Shown: piece by piece, positions 10,829 through 21,426 of the stretch | How positions within the stretch are numbered: the stretch's first letter is position 1 | Layout: each line of letters begins with the position of its first letter | Source of the DNA: Paratinospora sagittata | Lineage: Eukaryota; Streptophyta; Magnoliopsida; Ranunculales; Menispermaceae | Direction of reading: 5' to 3' | DNA: 64,000 bases | Assembly (NCBI GenBank): GCA_035771175.1 | Contig: CM069594.1 | Coordinates: 18,180,770 to 18,244,769 of the forward strand | Notes under the pieces: model-generated | Databases searched by the model: none | Told to the model about the DNA's origin: nothing | What the model saw: the letters and a program-made list of their open reading frames with translations, nothing else | Program-made: the position numbers and the translations under genes

Positions 10829-10911
10829 GCCTGGAATGCACCGCAGCACATTCTACCCAGACGCGGGCGCACTCCCACCGCAGCGGGAGCGAACGCCAGC
10901 CATTATGGATC

Positions 10912-11234
10912 CATAATATTGTCACATCCCAGTACACAGCACACCGCAGCGTCTAGTACCCCCGGGATCATTTGTCCACACTATTCATTGATGAATAGTG
11001 CAGGGCCTCCCCCAGATTCGAACTCACAACCTCATAAGGTTTGATTTCGCAATCTGAGTAGCCACTGAACCATTGGCTCAGTGGTTACTCAGATTGCGAA
11101 ATCAAACCTTATGAGGTTGTGAGTTCGAATCTGGGGGAGGCCCTGCACTATTCATCAATGAATAGTGTGGACAAATGATCCCGGGGGTACTAGACGCTGC
11201 GGTGTGCTGTGTACTGGGATGTGACAATATTATG
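10912..11234. repeat. 323-bp near-perfect palindrome with tRNA-like boxes
   Basis: It starts CATAATATTGTCACATCCC and ends GGGATGTGACAATATTATG, centre near 11073, with only a few mismatches between arms. On the plus strand TGGCTCAGTGG (11074-11084, box A form) is followed by GTTCGAATC (11123-11131, exact box B form). The left arm carries the same boxes on the minus strand. Confidence 0.9.
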
Positions 11235-11689
11235 TGGTACTATGGCTGGGGTATGCATACCCATCACATCCCGGGGGTACTAGACACTGCGGTGTGCTGT
11301 GTACTGGGGTGTGACACTGTATGTCTATATATATGGAGTCCCTCCATTAAGACATTACACAAGAATAAAGATCCTTTCTCTTCTCCCGTGGATGTAGGCC
11401 ATAAAGCCGAACCACGTTATATCTTTGTGTCTTTTATTATTTTAACACTTAATATTTTTTTTTTAAAAGAAACAAGAGAATATTGTATATATATTTGTAT
11501 GTGTGTGAAACACCAGTTTTCAGTATAACTGTACAACTCGGCCGCCCTAGGCCCAACCCCTAAAATTAAACCATGTTACCCCACCCTCTAAGCCAATCGC
11601 TTAGCGAGTATCCCTTAGATAAACAATTGTTGCCTACCCAAAAGGAAGCTAACAAATGGGATTTCTCCCAAACAACTTAGCTTAATATT

Positions 11690-12190
11690 AAATTGTATTG
11701 TTTTTTGATCTTTTTATATGGGTTGTTAAAATTAGAAATGATGGCTTTAGGAACTATTTTAGTGCATTTTTTTATTGTTTTCTCTTACTGTAAATTTCTT
11801 TCTTTCTTTGCTTTTTTTTTCTTGCTCAATTTCTTCTTTTTTGATAGTAGACAATTGGCATACACCCATAAAATTGCATAATTTGCTAGCTTGTGCTATT
11901 AGGCTATTGTTTTTTCATCTTGCTATTTTGTATTGATTGATGAAATAAAAATGGTGCATGGCTTTTTTTTTTTTATCTCTTTTTGTTTTTGTTGATACAA
12001 AGTTTAAAAATAGTTGCTTCTTTGTTAAATTTTATAAAATTTTGTCGAATTATATTGAATTTCAAATTTTGTGTCGAATTTTTTCCATTATCAAATTTTG
12101 TCAAAGTTTCTATTGAATATTTTGCATTTTCGAAATTGTCTACACTCTTTAATTTGCCAAGTTACATCAACGAACTTCCATAAAAGTTTG
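11690..12190 (+). repeat. Dispersed repeat B, copy 1
   Basis: Two parts match the reverse complement of 28890-29240. The first has 'gttaaaattagaaatg' and 'ctttctttgctttt'. The second has 'tgcattttcgaaattg' and 'ctttaatttgccaagtt'. Similarity is moderate and indels are frequent, so this is an old repeat of unknown class. Confidence 0.45.
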
Positions 12191-13011
12191 AGGAATTTCC
12201 TCAAATTTTCATACATTGATTGGAGCAAAATCCCACGCCTATGCCTAATAGTGGTTAAGTGGGTATAATATCATTGTCAATTGAAGATCCAAGTCCACTA
12301 TCAGCAGTATTAGAGCTACTAGTTCAGTTCGGGCATGGAACGTATGGCTAGTGTGGGCTTATTAGAGCCCAACTACTCAAAGTTTCACATATTTATCCTC
12401 CAAATGGATGGTCCTTGCATGGAATGAAAAATTCGGCTTTATTCTCCAAATTTTCAGCACATTTGATCGATTTTCAATCATCAAATTATGAATTATATGT
12501 AATCAAATTATTAAAAAAATTCTATTGAAGTTAGGTAAAATTTCGCAATAATTTGTAAAAGTGAAAGAAACCTTTTGTATTTTTTTTACTTTTCAAACAT
12601 GATGTAAACAAATTAAAAAAAAAAAATGCTAAGTTGAACTTTTGTTAGAAGATATGCCTAAAGAATACATGTAATAAGAGATTGAAGTACAATTTCATAT
12701 GTAATAGATAGAAACTAAGGAATCACTAAAGGAAGGGGCAAAATAAGATTTATGAAACTTTAATTTAATTTAAAAAAAGAATTTTTAATTTGTAATATAT
12801 GAGTAATTAATCCATATATTCCCTATATGTATTTGCATAAAAGTTAAAAAATAGCTTACAACTCATGCGGCATGTGTCGAGTAATAGAGAGCTCACAATT
12901 CTTACTTAAAATCATTATATGCCATAATTTAATGAGTTTTAACTATATAATTATGTTTGTTTCAACATATATAAAAGAAATATAGATTTTTAACACATTT
13001 AAAATAAATTT

Positions 13012-13135
13012 TTACGCTCTACAATGTCGAAATTTTACAAAAAACTCTCAATGTTGAATTAGAGATCCTGAATTAATTCCAAATTTTAAGGGATTGGAGT
13101 TTAGGGAGAATTTGAATTTTGGATCCTTGGTTCCT
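13012..13135 (+). repeat. Dispersed repeat A, copy 3
   Basis: Contains 'tttacaaaaaactctcaatg', 'aattaattccaaatttt' and 'gagtttagggagaatttg', in the order of the other copies. Confidence 0.5.
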
Positions 13136-13274
13136 TGAGATGAGAGTGATAAGTTCTTTGAGCATGGACTATGCTATGTTGATGAATGGCCCCGAATTTT
13201 GGTCCAAATTGGAGATTGTTGAATACGTGTGGACCGAAACAATAGTCCCAAATTAGAAACAATGGAGCTCAAGT

Positions 13275-13492
13275 GGTGAGGAAACAAAATCGAGGCAGCA
13301 TAGGTCGAAAACTAGACAATATTGGGTGTCAAGGGGACATTACAAAACACCTATAAACCTTGAGAAAGCATGAAATATAGGTGAGAAAACAAAATCAGGG
13401 TGGCATAGGTCCAAAACCGGTCAATATTGATTATTGAGTGGCAAGGGGTCATTGCAAAACATCTGCAAACCTTGAGAAAGCATGAAATTTAG
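13275..13492 (+). repeat. Tandem direct repeat, two units of about 110 bp
   Basis: Unit 1 (13275-13380) and unit 2 (13381-13492) share 'gaaaacaaaatc', 'ggcataggtc', 'caatattg', 'caaggggtcatt' and end in 'aaaccttgagaaagcatgaa'. About 80% identical by eye. Confidence 0.75.
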
Positions 13493-14553
13493 ATATATAC
13501 GCCTTTCTCATGACCTTTCAGTTTATGGAAAAGCAACATTTTGTTTTCACTTGGTAATTTGTATTTCATGTCAATTTTGTCTAAGGCAACCATCCGTGGT
13601 AAGGCTTTCCCTTGGATACCCAGCACTCTTACGGGAGGTAGGATTTTTGTTCATTAATCTCTTCCACCATATACTAGAAAATTTTAATTGAGACCTTTCT
13701 AGGGGTTGCTGTATTTGTAATCAACAACATATAGTTCTGTTTTGGTCTATTAAAGATATTAATGTATTCTTTAAGATGATTAAGGTCCGAACTACCTCTC
13801 CATTTCATCTAAAAACTAGTGCTTTGGCACATACACTAAAATGATCAGCTCATAAAACCTTGCAAAAGAGGGGAAAGTTTTCTACATTGCCATTCATTCT
13901 TTGGAAGATTATTTCTACCATGAGATACTTGAAGACTGAATTCTCTTTTGTAGACTTGTTTAGTAGTTCAAAACTAGGTTTTTACGAGTTGACTTAATAC
14001 TGCAAAATGCTCCACTTGCCCTTTGCGTTACATTTCAGAAGTGTCAAAAGAAATCCTCACAGTAAGGCATTCTCCTTCACAAATCTCCAAGAATGACTTT
14101 ACAGGGGAATATTGCTCATGATTTTAATTGAAATCCAAACTAGTGGTTACAGCAACCTTTTTTAGGGTACAACAACTTTTTTGCTTATATATGTAGGAGC
14201 TGGAAGTAGACTGCTAGAGCCTTCTTTAATTAAACATATACTTGTGCTTGAGCAACTCAATCTCATCAAAGATTTTCACATTTTTGGTCGTTGTATGGCT
14301 TTGAAACTCTAACAAACTTTATAATCAAGTCACATGCTGCAGATGTTATGTTTTCTTATATATCTTATTGTAGTTGTCTTTTACCCTGCTGCTGTTGTGC
14401 CATTCTTATCAAATTACTCTGTTTTTATGTTCTGTTTTCTTTGCTTAATTTCTTTCCTTGGGTCATGTTTTTAGTATGTTTTACAGTTTCTCTTGATGTT
14501 TGCTTTCTCTATTGTGTTTCTAAATGTTATTTGTCTCTATTTTTTTGCTCCAG

Positions 14554-14655
14554 ATGTTGAGATTGTAAAATACGGAGCTATTGTGGAGGCTCGATCAGTT
14601 CAGTTCTCATCATTATCACCTTTAGTGCCTTCTTTCCAGTTGCTTGGATCTCAAG
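14554..14655 (+). other. Exon-like segment of an unidentified gene
   Basis: A pyrimidine-rich tract ending 'tttttttgctccag' precedes 102 bp of open sequence, followed by the donor 'gtattt'. In the open phase it reads VEIVKYGAIVEARSVQFSS and continues to LLGSQ. Local composition changes from T-rich to balanced, as at an exon. I do not recognise the protein and find no certain partner exon nearby. It could be a captured gene fragment or a chance match. Confidence 0.35.
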
Positions 14656-15309
14656 GTATTTACTCTTCATCTCTACCAACATTTTTTAACTTTTAGATGA
14701 GAGTATGTCTCACTTAAGCTGCTAGGATTTTACAATGTGCGATTGGGTTAATTTGGTTCAATTGCCCCAAAGGTAGAAGGATTTTGAACTTCTGTAAGAA
14801 ACTTGGAACAAAGCCAATCCCGGTGCTAGATTTTCGTAAAAGTACAACATTATCATGTTGGCAGTCTACCGAAAAATAACACTGAACATTGTAAACCAAG
14901 AATTTCGATTGTTCTTTCACCTATAAGTTTTGAACAACTTCTTTCTCCATATGTAATGAATCCTTTCCACTATCATTTTAATTAATTTAATAATTAGTTA
15001 TCACTTGTCATGTGTCGTGAACTTCCAACATCAATTATATTAGCAACCTCTAAAGCAAGACTTAATACAAAAGTAGATGTTTGGTTAGAATCAAAAGAGT
15101 TCAGAATCAGTAAGACCAAGATTGAATAAACGAAATGCAATTTTAATGGAAGTTGTAAATGGAGAGATAAAGATTGAAAAGCTAGGAGATATCCAAGATT
15201 AAAAACTTTAGATATTTGAATTCATCGGGAGGGAGAAATAAGTGTTATGGCAACCATAGAATTAAAACAAGTTGGGTTATGTGGATTGTTTCTAGAATAT
15301 TATATGATT

Positions 15310-16487
15310 AACACGTCCCGTTGAAGTTTGGAAAGCAAATTTTGTAGGACCAAAGTTGTTGTGGAGGTTTCCAAGGGAACAAGATGCTCTTTGGACACAA
15401 GTTATCAAGAGCAAGTATGGTCTCTCTAAGTCAGGCAAGGCTACTGGGGAACTAGGGTTGCCTTTCAAAGACTTGAAAATTCATCGACACTATTCTTTTA
15501 GATTACAAGGCGCACATTATCTCCAAAATTGGTAATGGCCATCTCATCCAGTTTTGGGAGGATATTTGGTGTGATGATTCTACCCTCACCTTTTTCGACT
15601 TGCAAACACTCTGAACCTACCTATTGCTCACTTTGTCTCTTCCTATCCTTCAAGTACCCTTGAAGTCCCCAGTTGGAATCTCCACTTTCCTAGGGCCCTA
15701 ACCCGTAGGGAAGGAGGAGAAATTGGTCCTTTTCTTAGTAGGCTTGAGCAGGGTAGATTATCCATTAATGTCATGGACGTTTGTATATCTCTTGATCCAT
15801 CAGTTATTTTCTCTTGTAAGTCCTTTGAGTTTTTGATTGACAGCCATTCATTTCAAGACTTCCCAATTGTGCCTTTCATTTTGAAAACTCAAATTCCCTC
15901 TAAAGTTAAGGCGTTTGGTTGGATGTTGGCCCACAAAAGGATTTGCACCCTCAAAGTGCTACAAAGACGATTATCTAGCCATGTTCTTTCTCCACACTGT
16001 TGCTCACTTTGTTTACAGGATGGAGATTATGCTGATCACCTTTTGTTCAACTTTGAGTTTTCTAAACAAATTTGGAAAAAATGGGAGGATCTTGTGCAAA
16101 AGAATTTCAAGGCCCCAACATGCTGTGAATAATGCTTCTTTTTCCATCAATTAAATAGGATTCATAGTAGGGTCAAGGATATCTATAGAATTGTTTCATT
16201 TGTTGTAGTATGGTCAGTTTGGATTGAGAGAAACAATAGGGTTTTTGAAAACTTGTACAAGGAGTGTGAAGATTTTTGGGAGTCTTCTGAGTTCCTAGTT
16301 ACAAGTTGGATCGAGTCTTCTAACCTTTCTGGATGGTATAAGGTTGCTGAATGGGTTTGGAATTGGACTAGATTGCTACGTATTGTATACGGGTAGAGAG
16401 AAGTGGTGTTTGACTTTGTATTCTATTGACTATGACTTTTGTTATATTTAAGTTTATCTTATTTCTTCTCAAAAAAAAAAAAAAAAA
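15310..16487 (+). pseudogene. 5'-truncated LINE relic with poly(A) tail
   Basis: Broken frames give LLWRFPREQDALWTQVIKSK near 15350-15410, the post-RT region of plant LINE ORF2. The zinc-binding region follows, with LKTQIPSKVKAFGWMLAHKR (about 15885) and CCSLCLQDGDYADHLLFN near 16000-16060, and then a W-rich spacer to about 16385. Several frame changes and stops are present. It ends in 17 A residues at 16471-16487, consistent with target-primed reverse transcription of a 5'-truncated copy. No target duplication was identified. Confidence 0.75.
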
Positions 16488-16494
16488 TTGTAGG

Positions 16495-16942
16495 AACACT
16501 ATCATGCCTGTCATGCTTTACGGAATAAATTGTTGGGTAATAAAGAAATAACACATTAATAAATTAAATATAATGGAAATATGAATGTTAAAATGAAAAT
16601 AATAAAAAAAATTGACAATAAAATTGAACATTAATGTATTTGAGAAATGGTAGGAGTAATCCTTATTAGAGAAAAATGAGAGAGAACTAATTATGATGGT
16701 TTGGACACACAACATAAATCATAAGATGTCTCATCTAGGAAACATGACATATTGAGAATAACTAGTAATAGAGGAAAGGATGACTTGAAACGACATGGTT
16801 AAAGATAACTAAGAAAAATGAAGCTACTTGTAATATAGCTATGGATTTAGCCCTTGATAAAGTGAAATGGAGGAAGTAGATTCATACAGTTGACTCCATT
16901 AGATGGAAAAAGGCTTTGTTTAGTTTAGTTTAGTTTAGTTGA
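16495..16942 (+). pseudogene. RTE-type LINE 3' relic with (TTTAG)n tail
   Basis: Broken frames follow the C-terminus of plant RTE ORF2: MPVMLYGINCWVIKK near 16505-16550, then a segment corresponding to the R-W-F-G-H-x-Q-R region near 16690, and ALDKVKWRK near 16850-16880. It ends in a run of the pentamer TTTAG (16916-16940). RTE elements typically end in short tandem repeats instead of poly(A). It is related to the minus-strand copy at 36490-37998. Confidence 0.6.
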
Positions 16943-17410
16943 GGCTCCAAGGTTATATGAATCACCAAACAATTATGTTGATTTGTAAAAAAAATATAAT
17001 TTTAATAATATTTGATAAATTAATAATATAATTTTAATAGTACTAAGAAAGTTATTTGTAAAAAACAGTTTGAAGAAAAGAAAAAAGAATATTTAATGGA
17101 TGTACGTGGAAGTTTTAATAATTTAACTGTTGATTAAAAAATTGGATGTAAAAATGAAATTATCTTTTAGTGTTGGATTGTGTTAAAATAAAAGTGTTTT
17201 CAAAATTTTTTTCGAAGATTTTGTCCAAAAAAATATAATAGTGATCAAATGAACAATACTAATCTTATTAATGTGTACCCTACTTCCCACGTAATATAGA
17301 GTAAGAACTAACTAAATATATTAATTATTGATGATTTGAATAACATTTCATATCGAAGTATATAAAAATATTTATTAGCAAATAAAAAGATAAGCCATAT
17401 TTGCATGCCA
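16943..17410. other. AT-rich spacer, nothing recognised
   Basis: Simple A/T-rich sequence between the RTE tail and the tandem array. No reading frame, repeat or signal stands out. Confidence 0.5.
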
Positions 17411-19310
17411 GCACGTCCCAGTTAGTGCCCCCCAACTATCCTAGGCAGCCGTACCCCGCACCGGACTCCCGGTGAATTTTTCACCCCCCCACCAGATTTT
17501 AAAACTACTAAAGGCTTTTATTCCTATTATAAGCTGTTTAAGGCTACCGCGGGCTATCTGCTGGGAATTTGTTCATGAAACCACCTCCAGCGCGTCCTAA
17601 TTAGTGCCCCCCAGCTGTCTTAGGCAGCCGCACCCCGCACCGGACTCTCGGTGAATTTTTGACCCCCCCACCAGATTTTAAAACTCCTAAAGGCATTCCT
17701 ATTATAAGCTGTTTAAGGCCACCGCGGGCTATTCGCTGGGAGTTTTTTCATGAAACCACCTCCAGCGCGTCCCAATTAGTTACCCCCAGCTATCCTAGGC
17801 GGTCGAACCCTGCACCGGACTCCTGATGAATTTTTCGCCCCCCCCCACCAAATTTTAAAACTACTAAAGGCCTTTATTCTTATTATAAGCTGTTTAAGGC
17901 CACCGCGGGCCATTCGCTGGGAATTTTTTCATGAAACTACCTCCAACACGTCCCAACTAGTGCCCCCCAACTATCCTAGGCGGTCGTACCCCGCACCGGA
18001 CTCCCGGTGAATTTTTCACCTCCCCACCAGATTTTAAAACTACTAAAGGCTTTTATTCCTAGTATAAGCTGTTTAAGGCCACCGCGGGCTATTTGCTGTG
18101 AATTTTTTCATGAAACCACCTCCAGCTCGTCCCAATTAGTGCCCCCCAGCTGTCGTAGGCAGCCGGACCCCACACCGGACTCTCGGTGAATTTTTCACCC
18201 CCCCACCATATTTTAAAACTACTAAAGGCATTCCTATTATAAGCTGTTAAAGGCCACCGCAGGCTATTCGCTGGGAATTTTTTCATGAAACCACCTCCAG
18301 TGGGTCCCAATTAGTTCCCCCCAGCTATCCTAGGCTGTTGTATCCCGCGCCGGACTCCCGGTGAATTTTTCACCCCCCCACCAGATTTTAAAACTACTAA
18401 AGGCTTTTATTCCTATTATAAGCTGTTTAAGGCCACCGCGGGCTATCCGCTGAGATTTTTTTCATGAAACCACCTTCAGTGCGTCGCAATTAGTGCCCCC
18501 CAGCTATCCTAGGTGGCCGCACCCCGCATCGGACTCCCGGTGAAATTTTCATCCCCCCCACCAGATTTTAAAACTACTAAAGGCCTTTATTCCTATTATA
18601 AGTTGTTTAAGGCCACTGTGGGCTATCCGCTAGGAATTTTTTCATGAACCCACCTCCAATGCGTCCCAATTAGTGCCCCCCAGCTGTCCTAGGCGGCCGC
18701 ACCCCGCACCGGACTCCCGGTGAATTTTTGACCCCCGCACCAAGTTTTAAAACTACTAAAGGCCTTTATTCTTCTTATAAGCTGTTTAAGGCCACCGCTG
18801 GCTATCTGCTGGGAATTGTTTCATGAAACCACCTACAACGCGTCCCAATTAGTGCCCCCCAGCTGTCTTAGGCGGCCGCACCCTACACTGGACTCCAGGT
18901 GAATTTTTGACCCCCCCACCAGATCTTAAAACTACTAAAGGCCTTTATTCCTCTTATAAGTTGTTTAAGGCCACCGCGAGCTATCTGCTGGGAATTTTTT
19001 CATGAAACCACCTCCAGCGCGTCCCAATTAGTGCCCCCCAGCTGTCCTAGGAGGCCACACCCCGCACCGGACTCCCGATGAATTTTTGACACCCCACCAG
19101 ATTTTAAAACTACTAAAGGCCTTTATTCCTATTATAAGTTGTTTAAGGCCACTGTGGGCTATCCGCTGAGAATTGTTTCATGAAACCACCTCCAGCGTGT
19201 CCCAGTTAGTGCCCCCTAGCTGTCTTAGGCGGCCGCACCCCGCATCGGACTCTTGGTGAATTTTTCACCCCCCCACCAAATTTTAAAACTACTAAAGGCC
19301 TTTATTCCTA
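17411..19310. repeat. Tandem array, 179-bp monomer, about 10.6 copies
   Basis: The landmark 'gtccca.ttagt' recurs at 17415, 17594, 17769, 17950, 18129, 18304, 18483, 18663, 18842, 19021 and 19199: spacings of 175-181 bp, mean near 178. Each unit holds 'gccccccagct', 'ccggactcccggtgaatttt', 'cagattttaaaactactaaa', 'aagctgtttaaggccaccgc' and 'ttttttcatgaaaccacctc'. The array is much more GC-rich than its flanks. Units 1-3 and 4-6 match pairwise and so form a trimer period. It lies 3' of a minus-strand plant-mobile-domain pseudogene and may be internal to that element or an independent satellite. Confidence 0.95.
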
Positions 19311-19495
19311 ACTTAATTTAAAGAACTAAATACTCACATGTGAAACCAAACATGGGCATCGAAAAATTTAAGGCACTAAATACCCAAAAATTATAAGCAT
19401 TAAATTCTATCTATTTAATCAAATCAATAGTAACTACAATAATGGTTGTAGCATAAAAAAACAAAATGTTTGTACATAACAACAAAGATCATATT

Positions 19496-21424
19496 TTATG
19501 ATCGACACCAAGTACAAACTCTTCTTCGACTTGGATTTCTACGAAACACTTGTAGTTGTGGAGGATCTTGAATCTGTTCGGACGGACCTTCAATAATAAG
19601 CTGCAAAGGATCTTCAAACACATGTGGCTCATGACCCTGAATGTCATGGAAAGGGGGAGGCAATGGCTCCTCAGTCTGAACATCAGCATCACTCTCATGT
19701 CGTTCACGTCCTTGACCCTACCCTCGTCCTCGTCCTCGTCCTCATCCTCTTCCTCGCCGTGGATGTGCACGTCCACGCCCACGATCCACATGTACGTCAT
19801 CTACAGGTGAGACGACGATATCATCAAAATTAATGCCCCTGTCTGCTGGAGTAAAAGGTTCCGGGTCTGTATGATGTACCACCCCGTGCACTTGACGATC
19901 CAGCTGCATAGCCTCCATGAAGTTAGAGCACATGGATCGAATAAATGGATCCCCAGTTGGACCCACGTGGCTATACATCTGGTCCACCCCAGTTGCCTAA
20001 GAACATAATTTTCCCATTGTCAATCATTAAGTATATGTCAATAAAATATTGAAGTAAAACAAATGATAGATCATTACTAACTTACAAGATAATCAAAAAG
20101 TGCACCCCGTCGACTAATAGATTGTCGACTAATTTGGCGGTACCACTGCATATACTCCACATCATAGTAATCGGCAGAATTTTCAATCCTAGGATCGATA
20201 GCAACAAGCTCATGCCGACGATTCCAAATCTCTATGTACCTCCGATGGTATGTAGCCCAATTTGTTGACGAAGAGGTGCGTAAAGTAGTCTCACGAAGAG
20301 ATCGCTCTGTGTCACAAGAGGCTGGGATAGACTGTCTCATACCAAATTTTCAAAGGACTCTATCGGGAAAGTGTCATTCCACTATATGAAAGCATATGAG
20401 TGGTACCCTACTCCGCCAAACAAAATGATGTCGCTGATAAACCATGGGCAACATGCTAAAGACGTCATCAACCTCATATGGTTCCCATATTACCTGACAC
20501 AGAAAAACATAACAATATTTAGAACATGAGCAAGATTTTTTAACTTTACTAAAATTATATTATATTCGTTACCTGGTCTTGAAGTTGGATGTCGAGTGCT
20601 TCCCAGTATTGTGGCAGCACATGTGTAGAAACTTTTGTTATTGCAAACGTATCTCTCCACCTAAATATTTATTAATTCATGAAAACAAATAAAACATCAA
20701 TATTTGTTCAAAATAAAGAAGACTTCAGACCAAATTTGCTCCAACAAAAACGAAGATGTGACCTCGTCCCAAGTGGTCCTTCTTGTAGTATAACTTGGTC
20801 CACGGACACAATGTCATCAAAATTGAAATGCATACGCCGCAGAGGTGTAATATGTGGGAATCTGTCCCATGCCCACAACTGTAATAATATCAATGGTCCA
20901 GAAATCTCGTGTGGATCCCCATATGCTGCATGACACAACTCTCGGTATAACCAAGCTAGACATGCACTACCCCAACTATACTTTCCACCCGTCCTGAAGT
21001 CAACTAATAGTGGGAGAAACATCAAATGGACCAAATTGTTTGATTTATCAGAAAATAGGCATCCTCCTATCAGTTGCAAAATGTACGACCGCGCATATCA
21101 TTGGACCGCCACTTTGTCGAAGTCCGGAAGTGGATAAAAATCGTCGTTAGGATCATCTGGATCATGCATACCCAGCTCCTCATTAGTAGGACCAGGTCGG
21201 GGAACCCTCTGTGCCAAAGCACTCATCTTCAACTTTCCACCTTTCATTTGTGGTCGGGTGGGTCTGAAGCCCAACAACTCCTCGCATACATCAAACCGAT
21301 CATGTTGAGTAGACCCCGTCACAGGTAGACCATCAACCGGAAGTCCCAACTGTACCTCTACATCCTGAAGTGTAATGGTGCACTCTCCATGCAGCAGATG
21401 GAAAGTATGAGTCTCTGGTCTCAT
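19496..21424 (-). pseudogene. Plant mobile domain (MAIN-like) pseudogene 1
   Basis: Read on the minus strand, [20 protein letters not shown] and [13 protein letters not shown] open the domain at 21424. LQLIGGCLFSDKSNN and YSWGSACLAWLYRELCH follow. A short exon at about 20574-20662 contains STHVLPQYWEALDIQLQDQ. An exon from about 20495 to 20086 contains RVPLICFHIVEWHFPDRVL and YMQWYRQISRQSI, ending at a gtaag donor. The last exon, 19996-19496, carries an RG-rich tail and ends CTWCRS-stop. These are the motifs of the plant mobile domain found in MAIN/MAIL proteins and in transposons. An in-frame TGA near 21096 (probably CGA->TGA) breaks it, and its N-terminus is missing where copia-2 begins. 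Confidence 0.8.
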
Positions 21425-21426
21425 AC

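Larger units (their letters stand above)
10165..11316. mobile_element. TGTCACACCCC foldback element (1152 bp), palindromic mosaic
   Basis: The insertion begins TGTCACACCCC and ends GGGGTGTGACA: 11-bp perfect terminal inverted repeats with a CTGTA duplication on each side. Inside, TGTCACACCC-type ends recur in both orientations near 10257, 10782, 10823, 10920 and 11216. It reads as two sub-elements, 10165-10792 and 10823-11316. They are joined by a 30-bp perfect palindrome, and each contains a long palindrome with tRNA-like promoter boxes. No protein is encoded; open frames here are shadows of palindromes. TG..CA ends and a 5-bp duplication suggest LTR-type integration (solo LTR or TRIM-like), while the palindromes suggest a foldback or MITE. 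The class is unresolved. Confidence 0.85.
10034..11447 (+). repeat. copia-1 3' LTR, split by a foldback insertion
   Basis: LTR sequence runs 10034-10164 and resumes at 11317, where CTGTA is a 5-bp duplication of 10160-10164. It ends TTTTAACA at 11447. The TATA-like run and AATAAA lie in the right part. Upstream LTR sequence is now about 1.15 kb from the TATA run, so the insertion may affect readout transcription from this LTR. Confidence 0.95.
4578..11452 (+). mobile_element. Complete Ty1/copia LTR retrotransposon (copia-1)
   Basis: All parts are visible. A 5-bp target duplication CTTAA lies at 4578-4582 and 11448-11452. The 5' LTR is 4583-4839, followed by a primer binding site, a repetitive leader, one uninterrupted gag-pol, a polypurine tract and a 3' LTR at 10034-11447. 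Without the 1152-bp insertion and its 5-bp duplication, the 3' LTR is 257 bp, the same as the 5' LTR. I count two differences between the LTRs: A/G in 'tgtacaRaattatttcc' and A/C in 'ttgtgtMttttatt'. An element with near-identical LTRs, an intact ORF and an intact duplication is young and may be autonomous. Protease-integrase-RT-RNase H order defines it as copia; I do not assign a lineage. Confidence 0.96.
11453..15309. other. AT-rich spacer with repeat fragments
   Basis: No complete gene is visible. The stretch holds dispersed repeats A and B, a 110-bp tandem duplication and one exon-like segment, each listed. Near 13205-13220 'tccaaattggagattgttga' resembles the polypurine tract and LTR start of another copia family, but no matching LTR end was found. 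Open frames of 60-119 codons here lack recognisable motifs. Confidence 0.55.

Noticed and set aside
11074..11131. Functional tRNA gene suggested by box A and box B
   Set aside because: The sequence between the boxes does not fold into an anticodon arm and no acceptor stem pairing is visible; it is tRNA-derived at most.
10164..11528. Several 65-117-codon frames on both strands in the foldback insertion
   Set aside because: They are open because of the palindromic repeats; frames mirror each other on the two strands and share no protein motif.
13282..13480. CRISPR-like direct repeats
   Set aside because: Only two adjacent units without unique spacers in plant nuclear DNA; a simple tandem duplication.
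18007..18310. Short frames within the 179-bp array
   Set aside because: They repeat with the monomer and are interrupted in other units.
19489..19833. Plus-strand frames with serine- or leucine-rich runs
   Set aside because: Shadow of the RG-rich tail of the minus-strand plant-mobile-domain exon.
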